Assembly: GCF_007970185.1 (NCBI RefSeq)
Contig: NZ_CP042431.1
Span: 4,774,001 to 4,838,000, forward strand
Direction: 5' to 3'
DNA: 64,000 nt
Origin: Pseudobacter ginsenosidimutans
GTDB taxonomy: Bacteria > Bacteroidota > Bacteroidia > Chitinophagales > Chitinophagaceae
This document shows, in pieces, positions 46,988 through 56,751 of this stretch; within the stretch, counting starts at the first letter, position 1, and every line of letters begins with the position of its first letter. Both the position numbers and the translations under genes were made by a program. The notes below the pieces were generated by a model that saw only the letters and a program-made list of their open reading frames with translations, did no database searches and was not told the origin of the DNA.

Positions 46988-47920
46988 TTACCGGGCGGTT
47001 TTGTTTTGAGATAATGCTGCGAAAACATTTTCGAGCGACATTTTTTCCAGGGAGATTTCCAGCAATCTCCATTTTTTCTGTACGCTGGTTTCGATGATGC
47101 GTTCCATCGTTTCCTGCGCCTGCGTATACTGCACCCGGTAGCGGATGCCGCCGAGCGGTTCAATGTTCATCACACCTGGTATGGAGAGGAATTCATCCAG
47201 AGGTGGCGCACTGATCATAGACAGTACGAGGGTGGAGGGAAGGATATATCCATCGAATTCTTCCATGGATCCCGCGAATGCCACTGTTCCCTGGTTGATC
47301 ATCCAGATATTATCGCAGAGCGCCTGCACTTCCTGGAGGATATGTGTAGAGAGCACTACTGTTCTTTCCGAGGCTATTTCCCTGATGAGGTTGCGCACTT
47401 CCAGGATCTGGTTGGGGTCGAGGCCATTGGTGGGTTCGTCCATCACAACAAAATCGGGTTTGTGGATGATGGCCTGTGCAATGCCCACGCGTTGCTGGTA
47501 GCCACCGGAGAGGTTCCTGATCAGCCTTTTGTTGAAATGGCTGATGCCAACTTTTTCCATGGCTTCACCAATTGCTTCCCTGATCTTCGATTCCGGCATG
47601 AGGCGGATGCCGGCTGCATGTTCCAGGTATTCTTCCACGGTCAGGTCCATCAGCAGGGGTGGCTTCTGTGGCAGGAAGCCGATATATTTTTTAGCTTCCA
47701 CCGGATGGGTGCGCATGTTCACGCCTTTGATGGAAACCTCACCCTGTGTTTGGTTCAGTACGCCGCACATGATGTTCATGATCGTTGATTTGCCGGCGCC
47801 ATTGGCGCCGAGCAAACCATAGATCCCATTCCGGTCGAGTTCGAAGTTGATATCTTTCACTGCCCATTGCGAATTGTAGCGGTGCGAGAGGTTTTCAACT
47901 TTTACAATAGCTTCATTCAT
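46988..47920 (-). CDS. ABC transporter ATP-binding protein, GldA-like
   Basis: 310 aa. Walker A GLLGANGAGKST, Q-loop FLPQKPPL, signature LSGGYQQRVGIAQAI, Walker B FVVMDEPTNGLDP, H-loop VLSTHILQE, and a C-terminal extension (about 225-310) typical of DrrA/GldA-type exporters. Its ATG overlaps the TAA of the PKD-like lipoprotein gene (TAATG), so translation is probably coupled to that gene and thus to the Sus-like operon. It pairs with the fused permease encoded next. Confidence 0.92.
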   Translation of the reverse strand: MNEAIVKVENLSHRYNSQWAVKDINFELDRNGIYGLLGANGAGKSTIMNIMCGVLNQTQGEVSIKGVNMRTHPVEAKKYIGFLPQKPPLLMDLTVEEYLEHAAGIRLMPESKIREAIGEAMEKVGISHFNKRLIRNLSGGYQQRVGIAQAIIHKPDFVVMDEPTNGLDPNQILEVRNLIREIASERTVVLSTHILQEVQALCDNIWMINQGTVAFAGSMEEFDGYILPSTLVLSMISAPPLDEFLSIPGVMNIEPLGGIRYRVQYTQAQETMERIIETSVQKKWRLLEISLEKMSLENVFAALSQNKTAR

Positions 47921-49497
47921 TATCGAGTGTTGAGTTTTTTAGTGAACGGATCACGGATATCTTCTGAAAACGTATTCATAGTAAGAGCCCCATTTCCAAC
48001 TGAGGTCCACGATATCTCCCACCTGTTGCTGTGAGAACAGGATGCCGGTGGCGCCGGGTTGGCGCTGCCCAGTATTTCTGTTTTGAGACTGCAGATGGAG
48101 AATACACCATTGCTGAGCGCTACGCCCAGCTCGCCGCCTGGTGCATCGGTGGTGATGGCTTTGATAACACCGTTGCCAAAATCGTGATAGAGCTTAACCT
48201 GTTTGGTATTCACATCGTAGAAATACAATTTGCTGCCTTCCCCGAAGAAGAGATAGGAAGAATTGCGGATGCGATGGTAAATGGTATTGTCTGTTACGAT
48301 GCCATTGCCGGCAAATGCTTCCTGCTGGTGTTCGTTGGCTTCCAGTACTGTACCTCTCCTGGTGAGTCGATAGTTCTGTAACAGGTACTGGCCGCTTGTT
48401 TCGTTTTTGATGATGTTCATGAAATAAGCGCCATTGGCATAGTCGCTGCAATAGATCAGCGCATAACCGGCCTGGTTATTCAGGTCAACGAAACCTGCGG
48501 GCGGTGTGCTGCCGTTGGCCAGGTACAGTTTGCCTCCGAGGAAGGAATCGTCGCCGGTGGTGGTGAAGAGGCCGAGGAAGCGTTTGTGCAGGTCGTCATA
48601 CAGATAAAGAAAATAAGTGTAGTCGATGCTTACATCGATGATTTTGCTGATATGGGCGCCGCCGCCTTCGAAGTACACGGGTACATCCATGAACTTACCC
48701 TGGTGGATACCGCCCATCGTTACGGAATTTCTTTTCCAGTACACATTGCCATCACTGAGTAAAGTGAAGTTGACAGGGCCGCCGTCCACATAATCAACCG
48801 GCACGGCGTTATTGGGAAAAGCATTGCCATTGAATTCATTCCTGAGTTCGATCACTTTTGAGAGATCGGAGCCATTCAGGTAGGTAGTAGCATTACCCTG
48901 TAAAAGCAGCACTTCATCTGCTGTGTAATCAGGAAAGGCTTTGCTGGCGAATTTTACGGGATTATTGCCGAGTGGAGCGTCCGGATGCAACTGGTTGTAT
49001 ACATCGGGGAAATATTTGTACTCATAATAAAGCTGATTGTTGTTATCCCTTTTGGCATCCCGTCTTACGAAAGATATTACAGATTTACCCTGGTCTTTTG
49101 TAAGCAGCATCCAGCCTGCCTTGTAAGATGAGATCACCTGCACCTGTATCGAAAATCGTGTAACGATCCCTGTTGCTTTTTCTTTCACATGCAGGTAGAT
49201 CATAACATAGCCGGTGATGTCCGGCACATAGCCGAGGTTACGTTCGCGGGATACAACGGAATCCAGTTGACGCCACTCGAATTCGAAAGCGTTACCTGTT
49301 GTGTCCCTTTCAGGATGTTCCCAGGAGAAGGCTGGTTTGAGCTTCAGGGAATCTCCCAGTATCACCGGAGGCACGGTAGGATGCGTGATATTGTTGATCT
49401 TGCTGTATTCAATGATGTCGTAATTCCCTTTGTCCTTGTAACAGGCCGTAGCCATCAGTATTATACAAAGGATCAATATTTGAAGGGGTGATTTCAT
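47920..49497 (-). CDS. PKD-like family lipoprotein
   Basis: 525 aa from ATG at 49497 (MKSPLQILIL), which starts directly at the signal; an in-frame ATG 21 bp upstream is the alternative. Lipobox MATAC followed by YKDKGNYDI. PKD-like Ig fold at about 30-140 (FSWEHPERDTTGNAFEFEWRQLD), then GWMLLTKDQGKSVISFV and a long beta-propeller-like remainder. This family regularly follows SusC, SusD and DUF4843 in Bacteroidota loci and is thought to be surface-exposed; its ligand is unknown. Its stop codon overlaps the ABC ATPase start. Confidence 0.85.
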   Translation of the reverse strand: MKSPLQILILCIILMATACYKDKGNYDIIEYSKINNITHPTVPPVILGDSLKLKPAFSWEHPERDTTGNAFEFEWRQLDSVVSRERNLGYVPDITGYVMIYLHVKEKATGIVTRFSIQVQVISSYKAGWMLLTKDQGKSVISFVRRDAKRDNNNQLYYEYKYFPDVYNQLHPDAPLGNNPVKFASKAFPDYTADEVLLLQGNATTYLNGSDLSKVIELRNEFNGNAFPNNAVPVDYVDGGPVNFTLLSDGNVYWKRNSVTMGGIHQGKFMDVPVYFEGGGAHISKIIDVSIDYTYFLYLYDDLHKRFLGLFTTTGDDSFLGGKLYLANGSTPPAGFVDLNNQAGYALIYCSDYANGAYFMNIIKNETSGQYLLQNYRLTRRGTVLEANEHQQEAFAGNGIVTDNTIYHRIRNSSYLFFGEGSKLYFYDVNTKQVKLYHDFGNGVIKAITTDAPGGELGVALSNGVFSICSLKTEILGSANPAPPASCSHSNRWEISWTSVGNGALTMNTFSEDIRDPFTKKLNTR

Positions 49498-49521
49498 GTT
49501 GCTGATTTTTTGATTCACGAA

Positions 49522-50223
49522 TTATCCGCCGATGAGGGCTACGGTCATTTCGGAGCCATCTTCTTCATAAACTGTTCTGCCCGCATCTTTTTCCATGAGC
49601 AGGTAATTTTTGAACAGAATGGTGTAATTGCGGAGCTCAGGCTCATTGGCTGGATTGAGGTCTACTTTACCTGTTACCTGGATGAAGAGCTGGTATTTCT
49701 TGTTTGAATAATCTCCCAGAAAATACCATTCTACACGCTCCTTCCACCATCCCGGTTGTGCAATTACGTTAGATATATTGATGATGGCGATGGAATAATC
49801 GGTTTGTCCCTGTCTGAAATCATCGGTGGGTGTGATGCGCAATACCAGTCTCAGCGGTTTCACGGAGATGGCAGGCGTTTTTTTGATGGTGATCCAGGCG
49901 GTGTCTGCGATGCTGTTGGCGGGGAGGGTGAAGCCGGAAGGCAGGGCGTAGTTGCCCTCTTCCGCGGTGGAGGCTTCTTTCACCACAGTGATCTTATATT
50001 GTCTGTCTTTGTCCACCGGTTTACCGATCAGTTCCACGGTCAGTGGCATGGCGCCTTCATCCTCATCGGGCAGGGCCAGGAAGGAGAAAGCGGAGGAGTC
50101 TGTATAGTTCTTACTGAACTGAATGTATTCATCTCCTTTGTATAATTCGATCTCATCTTTCTTACAACTGCTGAACAATGCGAGGATGCAGCAGGGGATG
50201 AGCAGGTATTGAATCAGTTTCAT
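49522..50223 (-). CDS. DUF4843 lipoprotein
   Basis: 233 aa. Lipobox LFSSC followed by KKDEIELYKGDEYIQFSK, the typical DUF4843 opening; a beta-rich Ig-like region (TVELIGKPVDKDRQYKI, LRLVLRITPTDDF), then PGWWKERVEWYFLGDYSNKKYQLF. It sits between SusD (12 bp) and the PKD-like gene (24 bp), the standard order for this type of non-glycan-enzyme Sus locus. Probably an accessory binding lipoprotein of the SusCD complex. Confidence 0.88.
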   Translation of the reverse strand: MKLIQYLLIPCCILALFSSCKKDEIELYKGDEYIQFSKNYTDSSAFSFLALPDEDEGAMPLTVELIGKPVDKDRQYKITVVKEASTAEEGNYALPSGFTLPANSIADTAWITIKKTPAISVKPLRLVLRITPTDDFRQGQTDYSIAIINISNVIAQPGWWKERVEWYFLGDYSNKKYQLFIQVTGKVDLNPANEPELRNYTILFKNYLLMEKDAGRTVYEEDGSEMTVALIGG

Positions 50224-50235
50224 TTGTTCATTTTT

Positions 50236-51747
50236 TTAAAGCATGTAAGCGGTTTCACTCAATGGAAATGGAGCATACCAGTCCTGGGGAGCCATCACCA
50301 GGTCTGTGGCGCCATTGAAGATGTTCCGGTTGAGTCTCTTGTAGAGAAAGAAGGTTTGTCCTTCCGTCAATGATTCCCGGGTAATATCCTTCACCAGCAT
50401 GTCCATCAGTTGGCCTGGCGTTGCAGCGGGGTTGATGGGTGTTTTGGCGCCGCGGTTGATGCGAAGGGTATTGAAGATGGGGATGGCGTCCCCGGTATTT
50501 TGCTGCCTGAGGAGGCATTCGATGAGGATATGGTACATCTCCGTGAAGCGGATCACGGGCAGGAGCGGACCCTGTGATTTCAGCACCTGCTCTGCATTGT
50601 AGCTGTTGCCACGTGGCCTTTGCCAGGTGAGGTAGCGCTGGTCGTTGTAACGGTTGTACCAGCCAACAAGACGGAAATCGTCCAGGTCTCCTTCAAAGAG
50701 TTTGCTCATATAGCCACTGTTCATCCGGAAGAACTGGCTTTGTCCCTGGTTGCTGTTGATGATGGCATCGTAATTATCGTAGTTGAATGAATTGGAGAAG
50801 GCGAGCACCAGTTCATCCGGCCTTTTGGTATAGATGAAATCAACATCGGTTATCTGTCCCTGGTAGATGGAGCTGGTCCATGCAAACCAGTTCCTGCGCT
50901 GTGCATCGTATACGATCTTCGCCTGCTTGTAGGCTTCCACGTAGTCGCCTTTGTAGAGTTGTATCCTGGCAAGCAGTGCGGTGGCGGCGAAATAGTTCAT
51001 GCGTTGCGCGCGGAAGCAGAAGAATTCGCCCTGTGGAATATTGTAGGGGGAATTGGCTGTTTTGATCCTTCCTGTGGGCAATCTCATAGTACTTCTGAGG
51101 AAAACGGTATCGATGCTGGCCAGCAGGGATTGCGCCTTCGTCATATCCTCAATGATCCTGGTGAAGATGGTGGGCATGTCGAGCCTTGCAGGCTGATAAT
51201 CCGGATAGCTGCTCACATAAGGGATGGTAAGTCCTGTTGCTCCGGCGGCGGGTGAGGGGGCAAAGATGCGCAGCAGGTCGAAATGCACCATGGCGCGGAT
51301 GCCGTACATTTCTCCAAGGATCATATTCTTTTCATTGGAGCCCTGCGCAAATACACCTGTGTCTTTCTTTCCAACTTCCTGAATGATATTATTGCAATTG
51401 GCCAGCACATTATAGGACCGTTTCCATACCTGCTCCATGAGCGATTGTGTGGATGACGATTCGTAATTGAATGATGCTGCATCACGCATGTCGAAAGGCG
51501 TGTAATAGTAATCGTAATTGTTTCCCATGGCGCTGATCACTCCCCAGCTCAGGTTCTTGCCATACAGGTCAGTGCCGGAGAGCAGGCGATATACGCCGTT
51601 CACGGCAATGCGGATACCTTCTCCATTCTTGAAGATACTTTCCTGCAATACCTGGTCATTGGAAGAAACATCCAGGAATTTGTTACAGCCCTGGAATGTA
51701 TACAAGGGAAGCAAAAGCAGCAGCAGCCAGCGTTGTATAGGTTTCAT
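50236..51747 (-). CDS. SusD/RagB outer-membrane lipoprotein (locus 2)
   Basis: 503 aa from ATG at 51747 (MKPIQRWLLL), giving a proper lipoprotein signal with Cys in FQGCNKFLD; a longer in-frame reading from 51849 is rejected. SusD features: GIRAMVHFDLLRIFAPSP, FAATALLARIQLYKGDYVEAYKQA, VIRFTEMYHILIECLLR and INRGAKTPI. The normal C-terminal NERRxEL-type helix is replaced by DITRESLTEGQTFFLYKRLNR, as in SusD proteins of DUF4843/PKD-type loci. It starts 10 bp after susC. Confidence 0.9.
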   Translation of the reverse strand: MKPIQRWLLLLLLPLYTFQGCNKFLDVSSNDQVLQESIFKNGEGIRIAVNGVYRLLSGTDLYGKNLSWGVISAMGNNYDYYYTPFDMRDAASFNYESSSTQSLMEQVWKRSYNVLANCNNIIQEVGKKDTGVFAQGSNEKNMILGEMYGIRAMVHFDLLRIFAPSPAAGATGLTIPYVSSYPDYQPARLDMPTIFTRIIEDMTKAQSLLASIDTVFLRSTMRLPTGRIKTANSPYNIPQGEFFCFRAQRMNYFAATALLARIQLYKGDYVEAYKQAKIVYDAQRRNWFAWTSSIYQGQITDVDFIYTKRPDELVLAFSNSFNYDNYDAIINSNQGQSQFFRMNSGYMSKLFEGDLDDFRLVGWYNRYNDQRYLTWQRPRGNSYNAEQVLKSQGPLLPVIRFTEMYHILIECLLRQQNTGDAIPIFNTLRINRGAKTPINPAATPGQLMDMLVKDITRESLTEGQTFFLYKRLNRNIFNGATDLVMAPQDWYAPFPLSETAYML

Positions 51748-51757
51748 GATGATTAGT

Positions 51758-54700
51758 TTAGAAGCTTGCGTTGATGGTGAAAGTGAAAGTGCGGGCATAG
51801 GGATAGTCCAGACCCATTTCTCTTTTGATAGTTGAGAACAGTGCAACATCGCTCATCAGAATAGATGCCCTCAAAGAGCTCATGCCCACTTTTTTCAATT
51901 GTGCCGGCAGGAAATCGTAGCCGATGGACAATGAGTTGAAGGAGATATAATTGTTCTGCTGGATAAAGCGGGACGTGGGTCTTGTGATGAAGTACCTGTC
52001 CTGTATTGCTTTCAGTGGAGCGATGTCTCCTGGTTTTTGCCAGCGTTGTGTGAGCACGCGTCCGTCTGCGTTGTAGTAAAGCAGGTTGGCATTCTCCACA
52101 TTGTTCACCATGGTTTGATTGTATTGTTCTCCGCCCCATTCATAGAAGAAGCTGGTGTAGAGGGAAAACTGTTTATACCGCGCATTCAGGCCGAAGGAAC
52201 CCTGGGCCCAGGGCTCTGAATTGCCGATGGGTTGCTGGTCTGCGGCGTTCCAGTCGTAGGTGACAGTACCGTCGCGCTTCAGATACAGCTCACGGCCATT
52301 GGCAGGATTGATGCCGAGCGATTGCATGCCGTAGATGGTGGTGAGAGAATTGCCTTCTTCGAATTTCATGATAGGCCGTGCAAACTTGGCATTGTTATCG
52401 TTCAGGGTGAGAATGGATTGAGGAAAAGTGGAACTGTTGTATTGTCCGTAGTATTCATCAATGCGGTTGTTATAGCTCTTCAGTGATTCCGCGATCTTCA
52501 CGATACTGTTGCGGTTATGGGCCAGGTTGGCGATGAAGATGATATTCGTATTCTTTTTGTTCACCAGGTTGAGACTGGTCTTCACTTCAAAACCCTTGTT
52601 GAGCACCTGTCCGATATTATCGCGGTACACGTTGAATCCGGATGAGGAGGGCAGAGACACGTCTGTGATCAGATCGTATGTGCGTTTGTGATAGTAATTC
52701 AGTTCCAGCATATATTTCTTCTGCCAGAAAACGCGGGTGCCGATATTCCAGGAGATCTGTTTTTCCCAGGTGAGCTTATTGTTGCCCATGTAGTTGAGGC
52801 TGGCGCCAAGACCGGTTGGATACCAGTCGTCCAGCATCATGGTATAGGTATTACGGGCCATGAAGGGGAGAAATTGCTTTTACCGGTCTGCCCGATATTG
52901 GCAGTTACCCTCAGTTCCGTGAGGTTGGGGTTATTGCGGAAGATCGATGTATTGTGAAGATTGATACCTGTGCCTGCAGACCAGAAAGGCGCCCATTTCT
53001 TATCGGTGCCGAATTCAGAAGAACCGTCCAGTCTGAAAGAACCATCGAAGAGATAGATATTGTTCAGGCTGTAGTTGACAGTAGCAAAGGAACCGAAGAG
53101 GCGTTTCTTGTTATCGCTCAGGAGCGGCTTGCTGGTGATCTCATGCGCATGGGAGGGCGATGAATAGCTGGGCCCCGGAAAGCCACGGTAAAGGGCGGTG
53201 GAGAAATCTTCGTTGGTTGACTTGGCATTGAAGCCTGCGGAAAGGTTGATATTATGAGCATCGATGGTACGGTTGTACGATCCGAAAAGATTGGCATTCC
53301 AGTCCAGCATGTAGTTGGAAGTCTGCCGGAGTTCCCCTTTTTCAAATGCCGTGATATTGTCATAACGGGTAGAGGTAGGCGAAATGAATTTATCGCTGCT
53401 GGTTTCTTTCAGGTCCACTGCCAGTTGTCCGCGGATGAAAAAGAATTTATTCAGGTAGAGATTGGCGGTGAGGTTGTCTGTCCACTCATGGTATTTCGAT
53501 CTTGAAAAATTGCCAACAGTAGATTCGAACAATGGATTGATCTGTGGCCCGCGTCCATCATAATCGGGCAGCGTTCTGAGCAGGCTGCCGGTCTTCTCGT
53601 CGTACAGGGCAAAATAGGGTTGCTGCCTTGAATAGTCGCTGAAATTTCCGTAGGGAGAATCTTTCATATCCACTTGATCGAAAGTGAGCTGGTTCCTGAT
53701 CTGGATGCCGGTAGTCTGGTATTGCAGTGTGAGGCCGGCGCCCATGCGGTTGCGACCTGATTTTTTCATTACTCCGTTCTGGTTTTCGTATCGAAGTTCC
53801 AGTCCAACCCGAACAGCTTGTGAGCCGCCTTCCACAAATACATAATGACTGTGGTTGAACATGGTGCTGAGTGGTTGGCTCAGCCAGTAAGTATTCACGC
53901 CTTTGGCAATGGCATTTTCTTTTTGTTGCATGTACCAGAGATTCTCCCTTAGCGTGCCCTGATAATAAGGGTTGTCTTTTTCCAGGAAAGGCAGGTAGCT
54001 CTGTGCTGCCCACTCGGCATCGAGCTTCTCGCGTGCATCCATCATGTTATAGCTGGAGAGATCGGGAGCTGTTATGAAATAGTTGCCTGTGTAGTTCACG
54101 CGGAACTCGCCTGGTTTGGGTGCGATGGTCTCTATCACCACTACGCCATTGGAAGCGCGGCTTCCATACATGGCAGTGGCGGCCGCATCTTTGAGGATAG
54201 TGATATTGGCAATACGGTTGATGTTCATGTCAAACACTTTCTCGATGCTCACTTCAAATCCGTCCAGGATGAAGATGGGCGTATTCGGATTGTTCTTGAG
54301 CGAAAACTGTGATACATCGGAACCCGATTGGATCTTGTCCAGCTCCTTCATTCCGGGGAAGCCTGATTGTCCTCTTACATAGAATTCCGGCAGCACATTT
54401 GGATTGGAGCCTACACTGATATTCTGAGCTATCCGGAAAGATGGATCGAAAACCTGCAGGGCGCTGATGAGATTGTTGGCCGTTACTTTCTGAAGATCTG
54501 CTTTGGTGATCTGTGTGTAGGTGCCTGTAAAACTTTCGCGGCGGATATTGGCGTAGCCAGTGACCACTACATCGTTCATGGTGGCATCTTTTTGTTTCAG
54601 GATCACTTTGCCGTTAGAGGGGAAATCTTTCACTTTGATCTCACGCATGGTCATGTTCACATGTGTGAAAACCAGCACCTGGTCTGGCTCGGCATTGATA

Positions 54701-55299
54701 CTGAATTTTCCCTGCACATCCGAATTGACGCCGGAATTGGCGCCTTTGATACGAATGCTGACGCCTTCGAGCGGTTTGCCATCTTCCGTGAGAGTAATGC
54801 CGGAAACGGGGACAGGCAGTGGTGCTTCTGTTTCATCGGGGAAGCTGAGTTGGGATCGCCGTTGTTTTTCATTTTCTTTTTCCTCCCTGTTGAGCAGGAA
54901 AATGGTTTTATCGAGGATCCGGTATCCGATCGGTTGTTTCCTCATCACACTGTCCAGGAATTCAAGCAGTGGCATATTGCTGGCTTTGATGGAAACGGGA
55001 AGACAATTGTTCAGGAGGCTGGCTTTTCCGAACACGGAATAACCTGTTTGTTTTTTGATGATGCCGAACACTTTTGTAAGTGGCAGCTCATGTGCGGTAA
55101 GCGTAACGGTCTGCGAGTGCGTGGCTGCAGCGAGATGCAGGCTGCCTGCCAGCAGCAGGATGGCTGTAATTTTCATCACAGTGGTTAGTTTTTTTCTGGT
55201 GGTCAATCGATGACCGGAGTGTATTGACCTGAACTCCGGGAACGATCCGGGCGGCCGCAAGCTTTGGATACTACGGCTGCCAGCAGCGTTTTTTTGCAT
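51758..55299 (-). CDS. SusC/RagA TonB-linked outer-membrane transporter with STN domain, one frameshift (locus 2)
   Basis: About 1180 aa if one base is restored. The start MQKNAAGS at 55299 is typical of Chitinophagaceae SusC; the signal helix is at about 42-60. STN domain at about 65-135, CarboxypepD_reg-like at about 165-245 (SGITLTEDGKPLEGVSI), plug at about 255-400 (VVVTGYANI, IFILDGFEVS, YGSRASNGVVVIE), then barrel, ending TFTINASF. The frame breaks at a CCCC run (52865-52868): as written it reads NFSPSWPV and stops at 52837, while the next frame reads NFSPFMARNTYTMMLDDWYPTG and continues to 51758. One extra C joins them. The encoded transporter should signal to the adjacent FecR. Either an assembly deletion or a recent inactivating mutation. 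Confidence 0.85.
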
Positions 55300-55365
55300 A
55301 CTTTAGCAGTGGTTTTGGTGAATAAGAAATTCGGGTTACATGAATTTTGGACATGCCAATACCGG

Positions 55366-55421
55366 CATCGCTTTCAGCGATGATCCAGAACCGTTACGCC
55401 CGCAATGCGTGACGGTTTTTT
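55366..55421 (+). terminator. Antisense-facing terminator and hairpin in the susC leader (locus 2)
   Basis: A 7-bp stem with a 3-nt loop (55366-55382) is followed by 11-nt arms at 55389-55399 and 55407-55417 and then TTTTTT on the plus strand. The one imperfect pair is a U-G wobble in plus-strand RNA but a mismatch in the operon (minus-strand) mRNA. It should stop transcripts running opposite to susC. Same arrangement as at 8387-8427 in locus 1. Confidence 0.6.
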
Positions 55422-55479
55422 ACATCAACATATCCTTTGGTTAAGAATCGTTACAATAGGATCGGTCCTCTGGTTTATA

Positions 55480-56664
55480 TTATCGAAGTACTCTGAGTTT
55501 TCTGCCGGGCTCCATCTTCAGGCGAACACCCATTTGTTCCAGTGTGGCGATCAACTCCGCCAGGTTCACATTTCTGCTCATCTCACCAAAAAATTCCGTG
55601 TTGGGTGCGTCTTTGTCGTATACCACCGAAATATCGTACCAACGTTCCAGTTGTTTCATGATCACACGAATGCTGGCGCCATCGAAATTGAAGAAGCCAT
55701 TTCGCCAGGCCATTACTTTTTCCGTATCTGTTTCAGCCGTTTTGATGGCTTCCGGGCTTATGTCGCTGAACCATGCCTGTTGTCCCGGCTGAAGCCGTAC
55801 CGTAGCATTGGTGGGCTGTTTCAGCAGGCTGACGGATACAGCACCTTCGAGAAGGGTAGTACGGATGGCGCCATCGTCCTGGTAAGTGTTCACATTGAAA
55901 TGTGTGCCCAGCACTTTCACTTCCGCATCAGTTCCGATCTGCACAAAGAATGGCTGTTTTGCTTCTCTCGCCACTTCGAAATAGGCTTCACCTGTAACAA
56001 TCACTCTTCGTTCGTCGCCTGTAAAGCTCGTGGGATAATGGATGGAGCTTTCCGCATTCAACCATACACGGGTACCATCGGGCAACATCAACTGGAATTG
56101 CCTGCCTCTTGGAGTACTCATGGTATTATAAGAGACTGATTCACCTGCATTACCGGTGGATTTATAGCTGAGCTTTCCTTCGTCCAGGATCACTGCTGAT
56201 CCATTTTGCGCTGATATGAATCCGTTAGTGAGTGTATCCAGTACGATCTTCCTGCCATCAGCCAGCGTGAGCACTGCGCCTTCGTTTCCGGGCATGATAT
56301 CTTTGGCCTGGACCACCACCGGAACAGGTTCCCGGTGGGTTTTCAACATATAGAAAAGGCCGCCCGCTGCCAGTAACAGGATAGCAGCGGCAGCCCACCA
56401 TCGACGAAGTAAAAGTGAAACAATGCTTGGCGAAACTTTTTTTTCCTCCTGCGCTTTTTGCAGCATGAGACGGAATTGCCGGTCGATATCCATTCCTTCG
56501 GAGAGGTCTTCCAGTTGATCACTTTCCAGCAGTCTTCCGATCTGCGCCTGGATAGCGGCCGCATATTCGGCCTGGCGCGCCATTTCGAGAAAAGCCTCCA
56601 GCTCTTCCGGGGTCAGTTGATCGGCGATGTATCGCTCCAGCAGGTTGTTGAATCCTTGTTTCAT
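55480..56664 (-). CDS. FecR-family anti-sigma / signal-transduction protein (locus 2)
   Basis: 394 aa. Cytoplasmic sigma-binding part at about 1-80, one membrane helix at about 86-106 (WWAAAAILLLAAGGLFYML), periplasmic FecR domain at about 170-270 (MLPDGTRVWLNAESSIHYP, GEAYFEVARE, VLGTHFNVNTYQDD), and a DUF4974-like C-terminal domain at about 315-394 (FNFDGASIRVIMKQLERWYDISV). It should hold the sigma encoded upstream and receive the signal from the STN domain of SusC. Confidence 0.92.
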   Translation of the reverse strand: MKQGFNNLLERYIADQLTPEELEAFLEMARQAEYAAAIQAQIGRLLESDQLEDLSEGMDIDRQFRLMLQKAQEEKKVSPSIVSLLLRRWWAAAAILLLAAGGLFYMLKTHREPVPVVVQAKDIMPGNEGAVLTLADGRKIVLDTLTNGFISAQNGSAVILDEGKLSYKSTGNAGESVSYNTMSTPRGRQFQLMLPDGTRVWLNAESSIHYPTSFTGDERRVIVTGEAYFEVAREAKQPFFVQIGTDAEVKVLGTHFNVNTYQDDGAIRTTLLEGAVSVSLLKQPTNATVRLQPGQQAWFSDISPEAIKTAETDTEKVMAWRNGFFNFDGASIRVIMKQLERWYDISVVYDKDAPNTEFFGEMSRNVNLAELIATLEQMGVRLKMEPGRKLRVLR

Positions 56665-56751
56665 TGTCCGTTTGAATATTGATCGGAAATGTACCGATAG
56701 TATAAAGACACAATTACGAAAGGATAGGGCCCTGGTCTGGTAAAAGTTTTT

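Noticed and set aside
44681-47920. Calling the ABC genes a gliding-motility operon
   Set aside because: Only GldA/F/G-like parts are present; no other gld or spr genes are in the window and the context is a Sus-type locus.
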